A DNA stretch of 64,000 bases from Miltoncostaea sp036826475 (GTDB taxonomy: Bacteria > Actinomycetota > Thermoleophilia > Miltoncostaeales > Miltoncostaeaceae), in the NCBI GenBank assembly GCA_036826475.1, contig DAISWG010000008.1:1-64000 (forward strand), in the 5' to 3' direction. Each line of letters begins with the position of its first letter. The stretch's first letter is position 1. The notes under the pieces were generated by a model. That model had not been told where the DNA came from. It ran no database searches and saw nothing but the letters and a program-made list of their open reading frames with translations. Position numbers and translations under genes: made by a program. Below, piece by piece: positions 15,737 through 25,696 of this stretch.

Positions 15737-17218
15737 TCAGTCCCCCGGCGGATCCCCGCGCAGCCGCCGCCGGTCCAGCTTCCCCGAGGGCAGGCGGGGG
15801 AGCGACGCCCGCACCGTGACGGTCCGCGGCGCCATGTGGGGCGCCAGCTCATGGGCGACGTGGCGGCGGAGCACGTCCGCCAGGCCGTCGTCGTCCGCGC
15901 CTTCGGCCAGCACCACGAACGCCGCGGGGCGGGTGAGGCCCTCGTCGTCGTCCACCCCGATCACCGCCGCCTCCGCCACGGCGGGGTGGCCGAGCAGGGC
16001 GCCCTCCACCTGCGACGGGCTGACCCAGCGGGCGTCGACCTTGAACAGGTCGTCGGAGCGGCCGAGGTGCCGCAGCATCCCGTCCTCGTCCTCCATCAGG
16101 GTGTCGCCCATCGCGATCCAGTCGCCGCGCACCAGCTCGCGGGTCTCCTCCTCGCGTCCCCAGTAGCCGCTGGTGTTCGAGGCGCTGCGGATCCACAGCC
16201 GGCCCGGTTCCCCCCGCGCGACGGGCGTGCCGTCGTCGCCGGCCAGCTTCACGTCCACCCCGGCCACCGGGCGCCCCAGCACGCCGGGGCGGAAGGGCTC
16301 CCCGGGCCGGGTGGAGATGACGATGTTGGAGCACTCGGAGCAGCCGAGCCCCTCGATGAGCTCCACGCCCGTCACGTCGCGCAGCCGCTGGGCGACCGCG
16401 CCGGGCAGGCTGTCGCCCGACGAGACGGCCAGGCGCACCGTGCGCAGCGCATCCGGGTCGGGGTGGCGCTCCAGGAAGCGGGCGAGCTGGAGCCAGAAGG
16501 TCGGGACGGCGCTCACCACGGTCACCCGCTCGCGGGCGACCGTCTCCAGCACCCCCCGCGGGGACGGCCGCGGCCCGGTCAGCACCGCCGTCGCGCCGCT
16601 CCCGATGACGCGGAAGAAGCCGTTGCCGAACCCGAGCGACGTGAACAGCCGGGCCATGGAGTGGCAGCGGTCCGCGGGCCCCAGGCCCAGCACCTCGGCC
16701 GCGTAGGTCGCGATGCCGGTGCGCATGTCGCCATGGCCGTGCATCACGCCCTTCGGCCGTCCTGTCGAGCCGGACGAATAGATGAGGTAGGCGAGGTCGC
16801 CGGGCGCCACGTCGGCCACGTCGGCCGGGGCGCCGGCGTCGAGCTCCTCCGGGCGGACCACCCGCCCAGGGGGCGGCTCCTCCTCGGCGCTGACCACGAC
16901 GGCCGGCGCGCAGTCCTCGACCAGCAGCGTCAGCCGTTCGGGCTCGGTGGGGTCGGCGGGGACGGCGACCGCGCCGAGCGCCGCCGCGCCCAGGAAGGCC
17001 TGCACCCAGGGGCGGCCGTCGCGCAACGCCACCAGCACCCGGTCACCGGGTCCGACGCCCGCGTCGCGCAGCCCGCCCGCCGCCCGGCGCGCCGCCGCCT
17101 CGAGCTCGGCGAACGTCCACCGGCCGCGCTCGTCGACCACCGCCTCACGGTCGCCGTGGCCATCCGTGACCCACCGGCCCACCAGCAGCGTGACGAGGTT
17201 GTCAGGGTGGCGGCTCAC
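15737..17218 (-). CDS. AMP-dependent acyl/aryl-CoA ligase
   Basis: ANL-superfamily ligase of 493 residues, close in layout to benzoate-CoA ligases: AMP-binding signature YSSGSTGRPKGV, A5-type GLGCSECSN, WIRSASNTSGYWG, adenine/ribose motif GDTLMEDEDG, hinge HLGRSDDLFKVDARWVSP and the C-terminal catalytic lysine in LPRLPSGKLDRR. It activates a carboxylic acid to acyl-AMP then acyl-CoA; the substrate is uncertain. GTG 17218 overlaps the stop of the LLM oxidoreductase (GTGA), so the two form an operon and may act on the same compound. Confidence 0.92.
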   Translation of the reverse strand: MSRHPDNLVTLLVGRWVTDGHGDREAVVDERGRWTFAELEAAARRAAGGLRDAGVGPGDRVLVALRDGRPWVQAFLGAAALGAVAVPADPTEPERLTLLVEDCAPAVVVSAEEEPPPGRVVRPEELDAGAPADVADVAPGDLAYLIYSSGSTGRPKGVMHGHGDMRTGIATYAAEVLGLGPADRCHSMARLFTSLGFGNGFFRVIGSGATAVLTGPRPSPRGVLETVARERVTVVSAVPTFWLQLARFLERHPDPDALRTVRLAVSSGDSLPGAVAQRLRDVTGVELIEGLGCSECSNIVISTRPGEPFRPGVLGRPVAGVDVKLAGDDGTPVARGEPGRLWIRSASNTSGYWGREEETRELVRGDWIAMGDTLMEDEDGMLRHLGRSDDLFKVDARWVSPSQVEGALLGHPAVAEAAVIGVDDDEGLTRPAAFVVLAEGADDDGLADVLRRHVAHELAPHMAPRTVTVRASLPRLPSGKLDRRRLRGDPPGD

Positions 17219-18126
17219 GCCGCGGGGGCCAGGACCGCCTCGGCCAGGGCGTCCATGACCTCGGGTGGCACCCGCGACGGCAGCACCAGCGCGGCGTGCG
17301 TCACCCCGGCCTCGGCGTGGGCGGACAGCGTCGCCCGCAGGTCGTCCGGGGCCGCGACGATGCCGGTGCTCGCGAGCCACCGCAGGTAGGGCCCGGGGGC
17401 GCTGTCGAGCGTTGCCGCCTCGGCCCGCACCCAGCCCTCTGCCTCCCGGCGCGAGGGCACGGGCAGCACGAACGTGTAGAGGCAGCACGCCAGCGGCGGC
17501 AGGCCCTCGGGGCGCGCCTCCCGCGCCACGCGCAGGCGGCGCCCGGATTCCTCGGGTCCCACGAACGCGGCCACGATGCCGTCGGCCCGCTCCCCGGCCA
17601 TCCGCAGCAGCCGCGGCCGGTGGGCGGCGATCCAGATCGGCGGGCCGCCCGGCTGCGGCGACGGCGGCACGTTGGGCGGCGCGTCCTCGTCGTCGCGGAA
17701 CATCGCGCGGATGGTGGTGAGCGCCGCCGAGAGCCGCTCGGTGCGCTCCGGCGGCGACGGGAACGGGATCCCGTACGCGCGGTGCTCCGGCACGTTCGAC
17801 CCCGAGCCGAGGCCCAGGATCACCCGCCCGCCGGAGATGACGTCGATGATCGTCGCCATCTTCGCCGCGAGCGGCGGCGGCCGATAGCTGGCCGACGCGA
17901 CCACCGTCCCCAGCCGCACGCGCTGCGTGAGGGGCGCGAGCGCGGCCAGCGTGGCGAACGCGTCGAAGGTGGGGTCGCGCTTCACGCGGCCCGGCGACTG
18001 GAGATGGTCGTTCACCCACACCGAGTCGAAGCCGAGCGCCTCGGTCCGCAGCGCGGCGTCGCGGATCGCGTCCCACGACGAGCCGTACTGCGGCACCCGC
18101 AGCCCGATCGCCGGGAGGTCCGCCAT
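17215..18126 (-). CDS. LLM-class (F420-type) oxidoreductase
   Basis: Luciferase-like monooxygenase fold of 303 residues: GLRVPQYGSSWDAIRDAA, EALGFDSVWVNDHL, RVRLGTVVASASYRPP, VISGGRVILGLGSGSN and PIWIAAHRP are the usual landmarks. In actinobacteria this group generally uses coenzyme F420, but FMN cannot be excluded from sequence. Operon with the downstream CoA ligase. ATG 18126 is 7 nt after a TAGAAC box that contains the TAG stop of the LytR_C gene. Confidence 0.9.
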   Translation of the reverse strand: MADLPAIGLRVPQYGSSWDAIRDAALRTEALGFDSVWVNDHLQSPGRVKRDPTFDAFATLAALAPLTQRVRLGTVVASASYRPPPLAAKMATIIDVISGGRVILGLGSGSNVPEHRAYGIPFPSPPERTERLSAALTTIRAMFRDDEDAPPNVPPSPQPGGPPIWIAAHRPRLLRMAGERADGIVAAFVGPEESGRRLRVAREARPEGLPPLACCLYTFVLPVPSRREAEGWVRAEAATLDSAPGPYLRWLASTGIVAAPDDLRATLSAHAEAGVTHAALVLPSRVPPEVMDALAEAVLAPAA

Positions 18127-18133
18127 GAGGTGG

Positions 18134-18139
18134 GTTCTA
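18134..18139 (-). promoter_or_regulatory. -10 box (TAGAAC) before the LLM oxidoreductase
   Basis: TAGAAC on the minus strand, 7 nt before ATG 18126, sharing its TAG with the stop codon of the upstream LytR_C gene. The sixth base is not T, so the match is imperfect. Confidence 0.3.
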
Positions 18140-18763
18140 CCCGGGGCCGAGCACCACGACCACCTCGGCCCCGTCCGGCGCCGCGTCGGACAGCGCGCCG
18201 GAGGACGGCAGCTGCTGGACGGCCGAGACCTGGAGGTCGCGCGCCACCCGCTGCGCGGCGGCGCGCTGGCCGGGGCGGAAGTAGACGATGGTGGGGCTGG
18301 TGGAGGTGGGGGCGTTCCCGGTGGTGACGCCGACGTAGCCGAGCCCCTCCGCCTCGCCGGCCGTCCTCGCCGCGAGGCCGGTGGTGCTGGTCCCGTTGAG
18401 CACGGCGAGCGCGATGTCGGCGCGGTCGGGCGGCGCCGCGGGCTCCTGCGGGGCCGTGGTGGTGGTGGGCGCGGTCGCCCCGCTGCCGGACGTGCCGGTG
18501 CCGGTGGTCGCCGTCCCCGTCGTGGTCCTCCCCGTGGTGGCCGTCCCGCCGCCGCCCCCGCCGCCGGTGGTGATGACGGGCACCTCGGACTGGTCGCCCT
18601 CGGGTGTCGGCGCGAGCACTGTGACGGGACCGTCGTCGCCGCGGAGGATCCACCCGCCGATGAAGCCGATGACCAGGCAGGAGACCACCAGGAGCACCGG
18701 GCGCACCCAGGCGCGGCCCCCGTCGGGGGGCCCGGGCGTGGGGGTGCCGGGATCGGTGCTCAT
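18137..18763 (-). CDS. Membrane protein with LytR C-terminal domain
   Basis: Protein of 208 residues: short cytoplasmic Pro-rich start, one membrane span (about 20-41; VRPVLLVVSCLVIGFIGGWIL), a Thr/Gly-rich low-complexity linker of about 60 residues, and a LytR_C domain (IALAVLNGTSTTGLAARTAGEAE... GAEVVVVLGPG). In the family this domain accompanies LCP (LytR-CpsA-Psr) wall-polymer transferases, but no LCP domain is present here, so it is probably an accessory envelope protein. TAGCAT lies 10 nt before ATG 18763. Confidence 0.85.
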   Translation of the reverse strand: MSTDPGTPTPGPPDGGRAWVRPVLLVVSCLVIGFIGGWILRGDDGPVTVLAPTPEGDQSEVPVITTGGGGGGGTATTGRTTTGTATTGTGTSGSGATAPTTTTAPQEPAAPPDRADIALAVLNGTSTTGLAARTAGEAEGLGYVGVTTGNAPTSTSPTIVYFRPGQRAAAQRVARDLQVSAVQQLPSSGALSDAAPDGAEVVVVLGPG

Positions 18764-18773
18764 GCCGGCGGCG

Positions 18774-18779
18774 ATGCTA
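18774..18779 (-). promoter_or_regulatory. -10 box (TAGCAT) of LytR_C gene
   Basis: TAGCAT on the minus strand, 10 nt from ATG 18763, with no Shine-Dalgarno between; a nearly leaderless start. Confidence 0.35.
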
Positions 18780-18826
18780 CCGGCGACCTCGGCCGGAACC
18801 CCGGTATGCCGTCAGCCGGGACTGGT

Positions 18827-18832
18827 GATAAT
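18827..18832 (+). promoter_or_regulatory. Possible -10 (GATAAT) for helicase transcript
   Basis: GATAAT preceded by a TG three bases upstream is the best -10 candidate for the rightward helicase transcript. It would give a leader of about 130 nt. No clear -35. Confidence 0.35.
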
Positions 18833-18861
18833 GTTGCCGCCGGTCGCGCAAGACGTGCACC

Positions 18862-18886
18862 CGGCGTTCCGTGAACCCGAACGCCG
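18862..18886 (+). repeat. Hairpin in helicase leader
   Basis: CGGCGTTC and GAACGCCG form a perfect 8-bp stem with a 9-nt loop. A second small inverted repeat, ACGTGC-GGA-GCACGT, sits at 18932-18946, close to the ribosome site. The leader could be regulatory. Confidence 0.4.
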
Positions 18887-18968
18887 ACGGTGTCAACACG
18901 ACCCAGCCTCGCGGCCAACACACGCGCGTGAACGTGCGGAGCACGTGCGCGCCTCTGGAGGTCGGCAG

Positions 18969-21521
18969 TTGTCCGACGGACTGCAACCCACGACGGAACC
19001 GCGCCCCGCCGCCTCGCCCGGCGAGGACCTCGCGCGCGCGCTCGCCGACCCCGCCGCCGCGTGGCCGGACGTGGTGCTCCGCGACCACCAGCTCGAGGCG
19101 CTCGACGAGCTGGCCGGCCGCCTGACCCACGGCGCCACCCGCACCTGGGTGGACGCGCCGACCGGCTCCGGCAAGACCATCATGTTCCTGGCGCTGGCCG
19201 CCGCGCTCGGCGGCAGCACCCTGGTGCTGGTCCCGCGGCGCAACCTGGCTGAGCAGACCTTCGGGGCGCTCGCCCGTCACTTCCCCTCGATCCCGGTCCA
19301 CCCCGAGGGCCCCGACGCGGCGGGCAGGCCCGGCGTCGCGATCTGCACCTACCAGGCGGCGCTGCGCCACCAGGAGACGATGGACTGGGAGTCCGTGACC
19401 CTCCTCATCTGCGACGAGGCGCACGCCACGCTCGGGGCGCAGACGCGCAAGCTGCTCGACCGGGCGGTCAACGCCGTGGCCGTCGGCTTCACCGCCACGG
19501 GCGCCACCACCACCGGCCACGTCGAGCAGGTGTTCGGCCCGGTCGCCGCGACGCTCGACCGGATGTCCGCGATCGAGCGGGGGATCCTCTGCCCGCTGCG
19601 CTCCCTCCGGGTCGAGCGCGCCGTCGACCTCTCCGACGTCGCGAAGGTGCGCGGCGACTTCGACCAGGCCAGCCTGGGCCGCGCGCTGGACCGCGCCCTG
19701 TGGCACCGCGCGTGCGCCGAGGTGTGGGTGGAGCACTTCCAGCCGCTCGAGCTCGCCGGCGTGGCGTACACCGCCACCGTCGCCCAGGCCCACGCGCTCG
19801 CCGACGAGATGACCCAGCGCGGCGTCCGCGCCGCGGCCGTGTCGGGCCAGACGCCCGCGCGCGAGCTGCAGCGGGTGCTGTTCGACTTCGGCGGCGGGCG
19901 CATCGACGTGCTGTGCAACGCCGACCTGCTCACCGAGGGCTGGGACGAGACGCGCGCATCCGTGGTGATGCACCTCGCGCCCACCACCTCCGAGCGGGTG
20001 TTCGTGCAGCGCCTCGGCCGCGTGATGCGGCCCGCGCCCGAGAAGGAGGCGGTGTCCGTCGAGTTCCTCCCCGCCGGGGAGCAGATGGGGGTGCAGACCA
20101 GCCACGAGGTGTTCGGGCTGGGCTGGTACAAGCCGCTCGGCCGCGTCGCCGGGCCGCCCGAGGGCGGCGAGCGCGGAAAGCTGGCCAAGGCCGCGGCGCT
20201 CCTGGCCGAGAAGGAGGGCGAGGCGGCCAAGCTGGTGAACCCGGCCGCCGCGCCGGGGCTCATCGCCGCGGGCCTGGCCTCGGGGGGCTGGCGCGCCGCC
20301 GACCCGGCGCTGCTGCCCGTCAACCTCATGGAGGAGTGGGTCCAGGCGGCCGGCGCCGACGTGACCGTCGACGAGCTCATCGACATCGTCTCCTCCGGCA
20401 TCGACCCGCTCGCCGCGGTCCCGTGGTGGGCGCTCAGCGGGCTGGTGGCCCGCCGCCTCCAGGACGGCCTGGACCAGCCGCTGTGGCGTGCGTGGGCCAC
20501 GGCTCTGCTGGTGCAGCCCGACCTCCGCCGGGCGCTGCCCGACGACGTGCCGCGGCGGGTGCTCGACCGCCTGCGGATGACGTCGCGCGAGCGGCTGCGA
20601 GCGCTGTGGTGGCACGCGAACCACTCCGGCAAGTGGGACCGGCTGGCGACGCTCGAGCAGCTCGGCCGCTCCAGTGACCGCCGCCGTCGCTGGTCGGCGC
20701 TCGACGAGTCGTCGGAGTGGGCGCCCAGCTGGGCGTGGGACGTGTCGCGCGTCCTGGCCGACGGAACCCGGCCGGGGCGCAACCAGGAGGCGGCGCGCAT
20801 CGCCGCCTGGGAGGCGCACCACCTGATCGAGAACGGCGGCGAGATCCCCCTCATCGCCCTGTGGCTCCGCGCGGCCGGGGAGCCCCCGCCCGACCCGGCG
20901 CCCCCGCCCGACCCGCCGCCGCTGCGCCTGGGGCAGGCCGCCCGCCTCCTGGTGATCCTGGGTCCCGGCGACGTTCCGGCGCGCAGCGAGCACCTGCGCC
21001 TCGCGGCCCGCGCGGCCGGGGCGGTCGGGGGGTGGGCCCAGCTGCGGGGGTTCCTCGCCGGCCTGGCCCTGACGACGCCGGACGCCCGCCGCGCCGTCCG
21101 CGCGGCGGTCGGCGCGATGCAGCCGAAGGCGCTCATGTCGCGCCGCGCCTGGAACGCGCTGCGCTCGCGCCTGCCGCGCCTGCCGGAGGCCGAGGCGATC
21201 GGCGTCGGCGAGCAGCGCCGCAAGCAGAGCGACGAGGGCGACGGGTCGGCGACGCCCCGCCCGCGCCGCCGCCGCAGGCGCCGCCTGCGATCCGGCGGGG
21301 AGGGCGGCGGCAACGGGGCCCAGGCGCCCGCCGACGCCCAGCCCGAGCGCCGCGACCCGCCCGCCGCCGCCAACGGCGACGGCACCCCCGCCGAGGGCGC
21401 CGCCCCGGCGCGCCGCCGCCGCCGCAGGCGCCGCCGCCCGCGCTCGGCCGCCGCCGACGGGGGCAACGGCGGGGGCGCCCCCGACGCGTCCGGGCCGCCA
21501 CCACCCGCCGAGGGGTCGTGA
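18969..21521 (+). CDS. DEAD/DEAH-type helicase with basic low-complexity tail
   Basis: Superfamily 2 helicase of 850 residues. Motif Q-like LRDHQLEAL, motif I APTGSGKT (63-70), motif Ia LVPRRNLAEQT, motif II LICDEAH, motif III-like GFTATGAT, motif V/VI region LLTEGWDETRASVVMHLAP and RVFVQRLGRVMRP. A long C-terminal extension follows: a helical, tryptophan-rich part and then an Arg/Gly/Pro tail with clusters of seven or more arginines, likely nucleic-acid binding. TTG 18969 is chosen because GGAGGT lies 6 nt before it and upstream in-frame codons overlap the divergent gene. Substrate (RNA or DNA) unclear. Confidence 0.88.
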   Translation: MSDGLQPTTEPRPAASPGEDLARALADPAAAWPDVVLRDHQLEALDELAGRLTHGATRTWVDAPTGSGKTIMFLALAAALGGSTLVLVPRRNLAEQTFGALARHFPSIPVHPEGPDAAGRPGVAICTYQAALRHQETMDWESVTLLICDEAHATLGAQTRKLLDRAVNAVAVGFTATGATTTGHVEQVFGPVAATLDRMSAIERGILCPLRSLRVERAVDLSDVAKVRGDFDQASLGRALDRALWHRACAEVWVEHFQPLELAGVAYTATVAQAHALADEMTQRGVRAAAVSGQTPARELQRVLFDFGGGRIDVLCNADLLTEGWDETRASVVMHLAPTTSERVFVQRLGRVMRPAPEKEAVSVEFLPAGEQMGVQTSHEVFGLGWYKPLGRVAGPPEGGERGKLAKAAALLAEKEGEAAKLVNPAAAPGLIAAGLASGGWRAADPALLPVNLMEEWVQAAGADVTVDELIDIVSSGIDPLAAVPWWALSGLVARRLQDGLDQPLWRAWATALLVQPDLRRALPDDVPRRVLDRLRMTSRERLRALWWHANHSGKWDRLATLEQLGRSSDRRRRWSALDESSEWAPSWAWDVSRVLADGTRPGRNQEAARIAAWEAHHLIENGGEIPLIALWLRAAGEPPPDPAPPPDPPPLRLGQAARLLVILGPGDVPARSEHLRLAARAAGAVGGWAQLRGFLAGLALTTPDARRAVRAAVGAMQPKALMSRRAWNALRSRLPRLPEAEAIGVGEQRRKQSDEGDGSATPRPRRRRRRRLRSGGEGGGNGAQAPADAQPERRDPPAAANGDGTPAEGAAPARRRRRRRRRPRSAAADGGNGGGAPDASGPPPPAEGS

Positions 21522-21766
21522 GCACCGTCCGCGGCGACCGCTCGGAGGTGGTCGCCGACGAGTTGTGGGAGCGGGTGCGGACGATGGCGGCGAAGCTCGC
21601 CGGGCTGGAGGCCGCCGCCGCACTCGGTGAGCTCGACGAGGAGGGACAGGGCCGCCTCGCGGTGCTGCGCATGCGCTGCGCCCGGGCCGCCGAGCGGGCG
21701 CAGCTGGCCGACGCGCTGGCGGATCAGGTTGCGGGCGTCCGCGCCGTCCGCGACCGTCACGCGTAG
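21518..21766 (+). CDS. Small helical protein coupled to helicase
   Basis: Protein of 82 residues, predicted all-helical with two amphipathic heptad stretches (ELWERVRTMAAKLAGLEAAAAL, RLAVLRMRCARAAERAQLADAL). GTG 21518 overlaps the helicase TGA, so the two are translationally coupled, suggesting a partner or dimerisation peptide. No family recognised. Confidence 0.6.
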   Translation: MSTVRGDRSEVVADELWERVRTMAAKLAGLEAAAALGELDEEGQGRLAVLRMRCARAAERAQLADALADQVAGVRAVRDRHA

Positions 21767-21822
21767 CCCGGCTTCTTCGTCACGCCATAGCCTGGGCTAA
21801 CCAGGTCTTCACGTCGGCCAGG

Positions 21823-21828
21823 TACAAC
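21823..21828 (+). promoter_or_regulatory. -10 box (TACAAC) before HtrA-like protease
   Basis: TACAAC followed by 8 nt and GTG 21837; no Shine-Dalgarno. Fits the leaderless arrangement except for the last base. Confidence 0.35.
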
Positions 21829-21836
21829 CTCTCTCC

Positions 21837-22787
21837 GTGAGCGACGCCCTCCCGCCCCTCGAGCCCCGGCACCGGTCGGACGGGCTCCCGCCGCTGGCCC
21901 CGCGCCCCGACGCGGAGCAGGCCCTGCCGCAACTCGAGCCGGCGACGCCCCCGCCGTCGGGCGGTCTGCCGCCGATCGCGCCCGGGCGGTCCGGGTCCGA
22001 CGCGCCGCCCCCGCCGCCCGCCTCCCCCCGGGGCCGCCCCCGTGGGCGGACGCTGGGGATGGCCGCGGCCGTCGCGGTGGCCGTCATCGGCGCCGGCGTC
22101 GCCGGGGGCCTCACGGTGAGCGCGCTCGAGGGCGACCCGGCGGCGCCGCCCGCGGCGGAGCAGACCACCGGCCCGCAGACCACGCGGACGGCGCTCGAGG
22201 TGCCGCGGACCGACGACCTCGCGACCGCCGTGGCCCGGGTCGCGCCGACGGTGGTGCAGGTGCAGACCGACGCCGGCAGCCAGGGCAGCGGCGTCATCGT
22301 CGAGCCCTCCGGGCTGATCGTGACCAACAACCACGTCATCCGCGGGGCCGACCGCGTCACCCTGCTCACGCAGGACGAGCGTCGCGTGCCCGCCACGGTC
22401 GTGAGCGCCGACCAGCGCCAGGACCTGGCGATCCTCGAGCCCGACGGGCCCGTGGGCCGCGGCGCGGAGCTCGCCGGCGAGGGCGCCGCCCTCGACCAGG
22501 GCGACCGCGTCTTCGCGATCGGCAGCCCGTTCGGCCTCCAGAACACCGTGACCGCCGGGATCGTCAGCAACACCGGCCGGGTGAACCCCCGGAACGGCGT
22601 CCCGATGATCCAGATCGACGCGCCCATCAACCCGGGCAACTCGGGCGGCGGCCTCTTCGACCTCGACGGCCGCCTCATCGGCATCCCCACGTCGATCCTC
22701 GGCCCGATCTCCGGCAACGTCGGCATCGGCTTCGCCGTCCCCGTCTCGCGCGTCCGGGCGCTGCTCGACGGCGCGACCGCACCCTGA
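21837..22787 (+). CDS. HtrA/DegP-like serine protease without PDZ domain
   Basis: Protein of 316 residues. The cytoplasmic N-terminus has three copies of a GLPPLAPR-like motif, then a membrane span (about 74-96), a Thr/Pro linker and a trypsin-like domain facing outside. Catalytic triad: His166 in NNHVI, Asp196 in RQDLAI and Ser269 in NPGNSGG. The chain stops right after the protease domain (GFAVPVSRVRALLDG), so the PDZ domain usual in DegP/HtrA is absent. Likely an envelope quality-control or regulatory protease. Confidence 0.9.
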   Translation: MSDALPPLEPRHRSDGLPPLAPRPDAEQALPQLEPATPPPSGGLPPIAPGRSGSDAPPPPPASPRGRPRGRTLGMAAAVAVAVIGAGVAGGLTVSALEGDPAAPPAAEQTTGPQTTRTALEVPRTDDLATAVARVAPTVVQVQTDAGSQGSGVIVEPSGLIVTNNHVIRGADRVTLLTQDERRVPATVVSADQRQDLAILEPDGPVGRGAELAGEGAALDQGDRVFAIGSPFGLQNTVTAGIVSNTGRVNPRNGVPMIQIDAPINPGNSGGGLFDLDGRLIGIPTSILGPISGNVGIGFAVPVSRVRALLDGATAP

Positions 22788-22819
22788 CGCCACCCGTCCC
22801 GAAGGAGACCCGTACCGCG

Positions 22820-23837
<1,018 letters not shown>

Positions 23838-23857
<20 letters not shown>

Positions 23858-24758
23858 CCGCACGCCGGAGGCCCTCCTCCGGCGCGTCGAGCTCCGCGTC
23901 GCGCGACGCCTGGACGGCCTGCTCCAGGGGGAGCGCCAGGGTCGCCGCCCGGGGCCGGGCGGCGACCCCGCGCTCACGCGGGCCTACGAGGACGGCGACG
24001 ACGTGCGCTGGGTCGACTGGCCGCTGTCGGCGCGCCTCGGTGAGCCCATGGTCCGAGTGCCCGAGATCGAGCCGGTGCTCACGGCGTGGGCGCTGGTCGA
24101 CCTCTCGGCGTCGATGACGTACGGCACCGCCGGCCAGACCAAGCTGGACCTGGCGCGCGACGTGCTCGCCGGCCTCGGCGTGGTGCTGCGACGCCGCGGC
24201 GACCGCCTCGGCGTGGTCGCCAGCCGCAACGGCGAGGTCGACCAGGTGCGCGCGCCGCGGGCCGACCGGCGGGGCCTGATCGCCGCGCTCGCCGCGCTCG
24301 ACATGGTGCCCGTGGAGGACGAGGCCGGCGGCCGGACCGACCTGGTCCGCGCGGTCGGCGCGATGGGTCGCATCGCGCGCCACCGCGGCGCCGTCGTCGT
24401 GATCTCCGACTTCCCGCTCCAGCGGGGCCTGGAGCAGGCGCTCGGCGCCCTCGGGCGTCGCCACGAGGTGGTGGCCGTGGAGGTCCGCGACCCGCGCGAG
24501 CGGCACCTGCCCGACGTCGGCCCCGTGCAGCTGCGCGACATGGAGACGGGCAGGAGACGCCTGGTCGACACGGCCGACCCGCGGTTCCAGACGCGCTTCG
24601 CGGCCGCCGTGGAGGCGACCGACCGCGCCCGTGACGCCCTGATGGCCCGCGCCGGCGCCCGCCACGTGATCGTGGAGACGGGCCGCGACTGGGTGCTGCC
24701 GCTGGCGCGCTCGCTCGGGCGGCCGCCGAACCGCCGCCGCGCGGTGGGGGTCCTGTGA
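23838..24758 (+). CDS. DUF58 domain protein
   Basis: Protein of 306 residues. The DUF58 signature is RAYEDGDDVRWVDWPLSA near residue 50, and the following VWA-like fold keeps ALVDLSASMTYG (DxSxS-type metal site) and VVVISDFPL. GTG 23838 overlaps the moxR end by 20 bp; other starts lie inside moxR. In MoxR operons this protein partners the ATPase. No membrane span. Confidence 0.88.
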
Positions 24759-25696
24759 GCTTCGGGCAGCCGCTGCTGCTGCTGCTCCTGCTGGCGGTCC
24801 CGCTCGTCCTGGCCCTCGTGGTCTGGTGGCGGCGCCGGCGGCCCGCGGCGGGCATCCCGTACCCCGACCTCGACGTCATCGCCGCGGCCGACCCCGGACC
24901 GCGGCTGCGCCGCCACCTGCCCCTGGCGCTGGCCATGCTGGCGCTCACCGGCCTGGTGTTCGCGCTGGCGCGCCCGGCGGTCGACCGGCAGGTCCCGCGC
25001 GAGCGGGCGACGATCATGCTGGCGGTCGACGTGTCCGGCTCCATGGCCGCGACCGACGTCGACCCGTACCGGCTGCGCGCCGCGCAGGACGCCGCCCTGA
25101 CGTTCATCGAGGAGGTGCCGCGCCAGTACCAGGTCGGTCTGGTGAGCTTCTCCGGCCAGGCGAACGTGCTGGTGGCGCCGACCACGGACCGCGAGGCGAT
25201 GCGCCGCGCGATCGAGACCCTGACCCCCGACGGCGCGACCGCGGTGGGCGAGGCGATCGAGTCGTCGCTCGACGCGATCCGCTCCGTGCAGCCCACCACC
25301 GACGACAACGGTCGCCTCGAGGCCGCGCGCATCGTGGTGCTGTCGGACGGGGCGACGACCGTCGGCATCCCGCCGGCCGTGGCCGCCCAGGACGCGAAGG
25401 AGGCCGGCGTGCCGGTGTACACCGTCGCCCTCGGCACGGAGGACGGCGTGCTCTCCAACGGCCAGCCGGTCCCGCCCGACCCGACCGGCCTTCGCGAGAT
25501 CGCCGACATCACGGGCGGCCAGGCCTACGAGAGCACCGACGCGGAGTCGGTGAGCGCGGTGTACGAGAAGCTCGGGTCGCTGGTGGGGACGGAGTCCGTC
25601 CGCTCGGAGGTGACCGCCTGGCCGGCCGGCATCGCCGTGATCCTGCTGATCCTGGCCGGTGCCGCGGCGTGGCGCGTCAGCCCGAGGCTGTCGTGA
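24755..25696 (+). CDS. VWA domain membrane protein (BatA-like), first copy
   Basis: Protein of 313 residues: two N-terminal membrane spans (about 5-25 and 55-72), a VWA domain with intact MIDAS (DVSGSM at 92-97, and later TDGATA- and SDGATT-type residues), and a C-terminal span (VILLILAGAAAW). Layout equals the BatA/BatB family. GTG 24755 overlaps the DUF58 stop and its own stop overlaps the next VWA gene. Confidence 0.9.
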   Translation: MSFGQPLLLLLLLAVPLVLALVVWWRRRRPAAGIPYPDLDVIAAADPGPRLRRHLPLALAMLALTGLVFALARPAVDRQVPRERATIMLAVDVSGSMAATDVDPYRLRAAQDAALTFIEEVPRQYQVGLVSFSGQANVLVAPTTDREAMRRAIETLTPDGATAVGEAIESSLDAIRSVQPTTDDNGRLEAARIVVLSDGATTVGIPPAVAAQDAKEAGVPVYTVALGTEDGVLSNGQPVPPDPTGLREIADITGGQAYESTDAESVSAVYEKLGSLVGTESVRSEVTAWPAGIAVILLILAGAAAWRVSPRLS

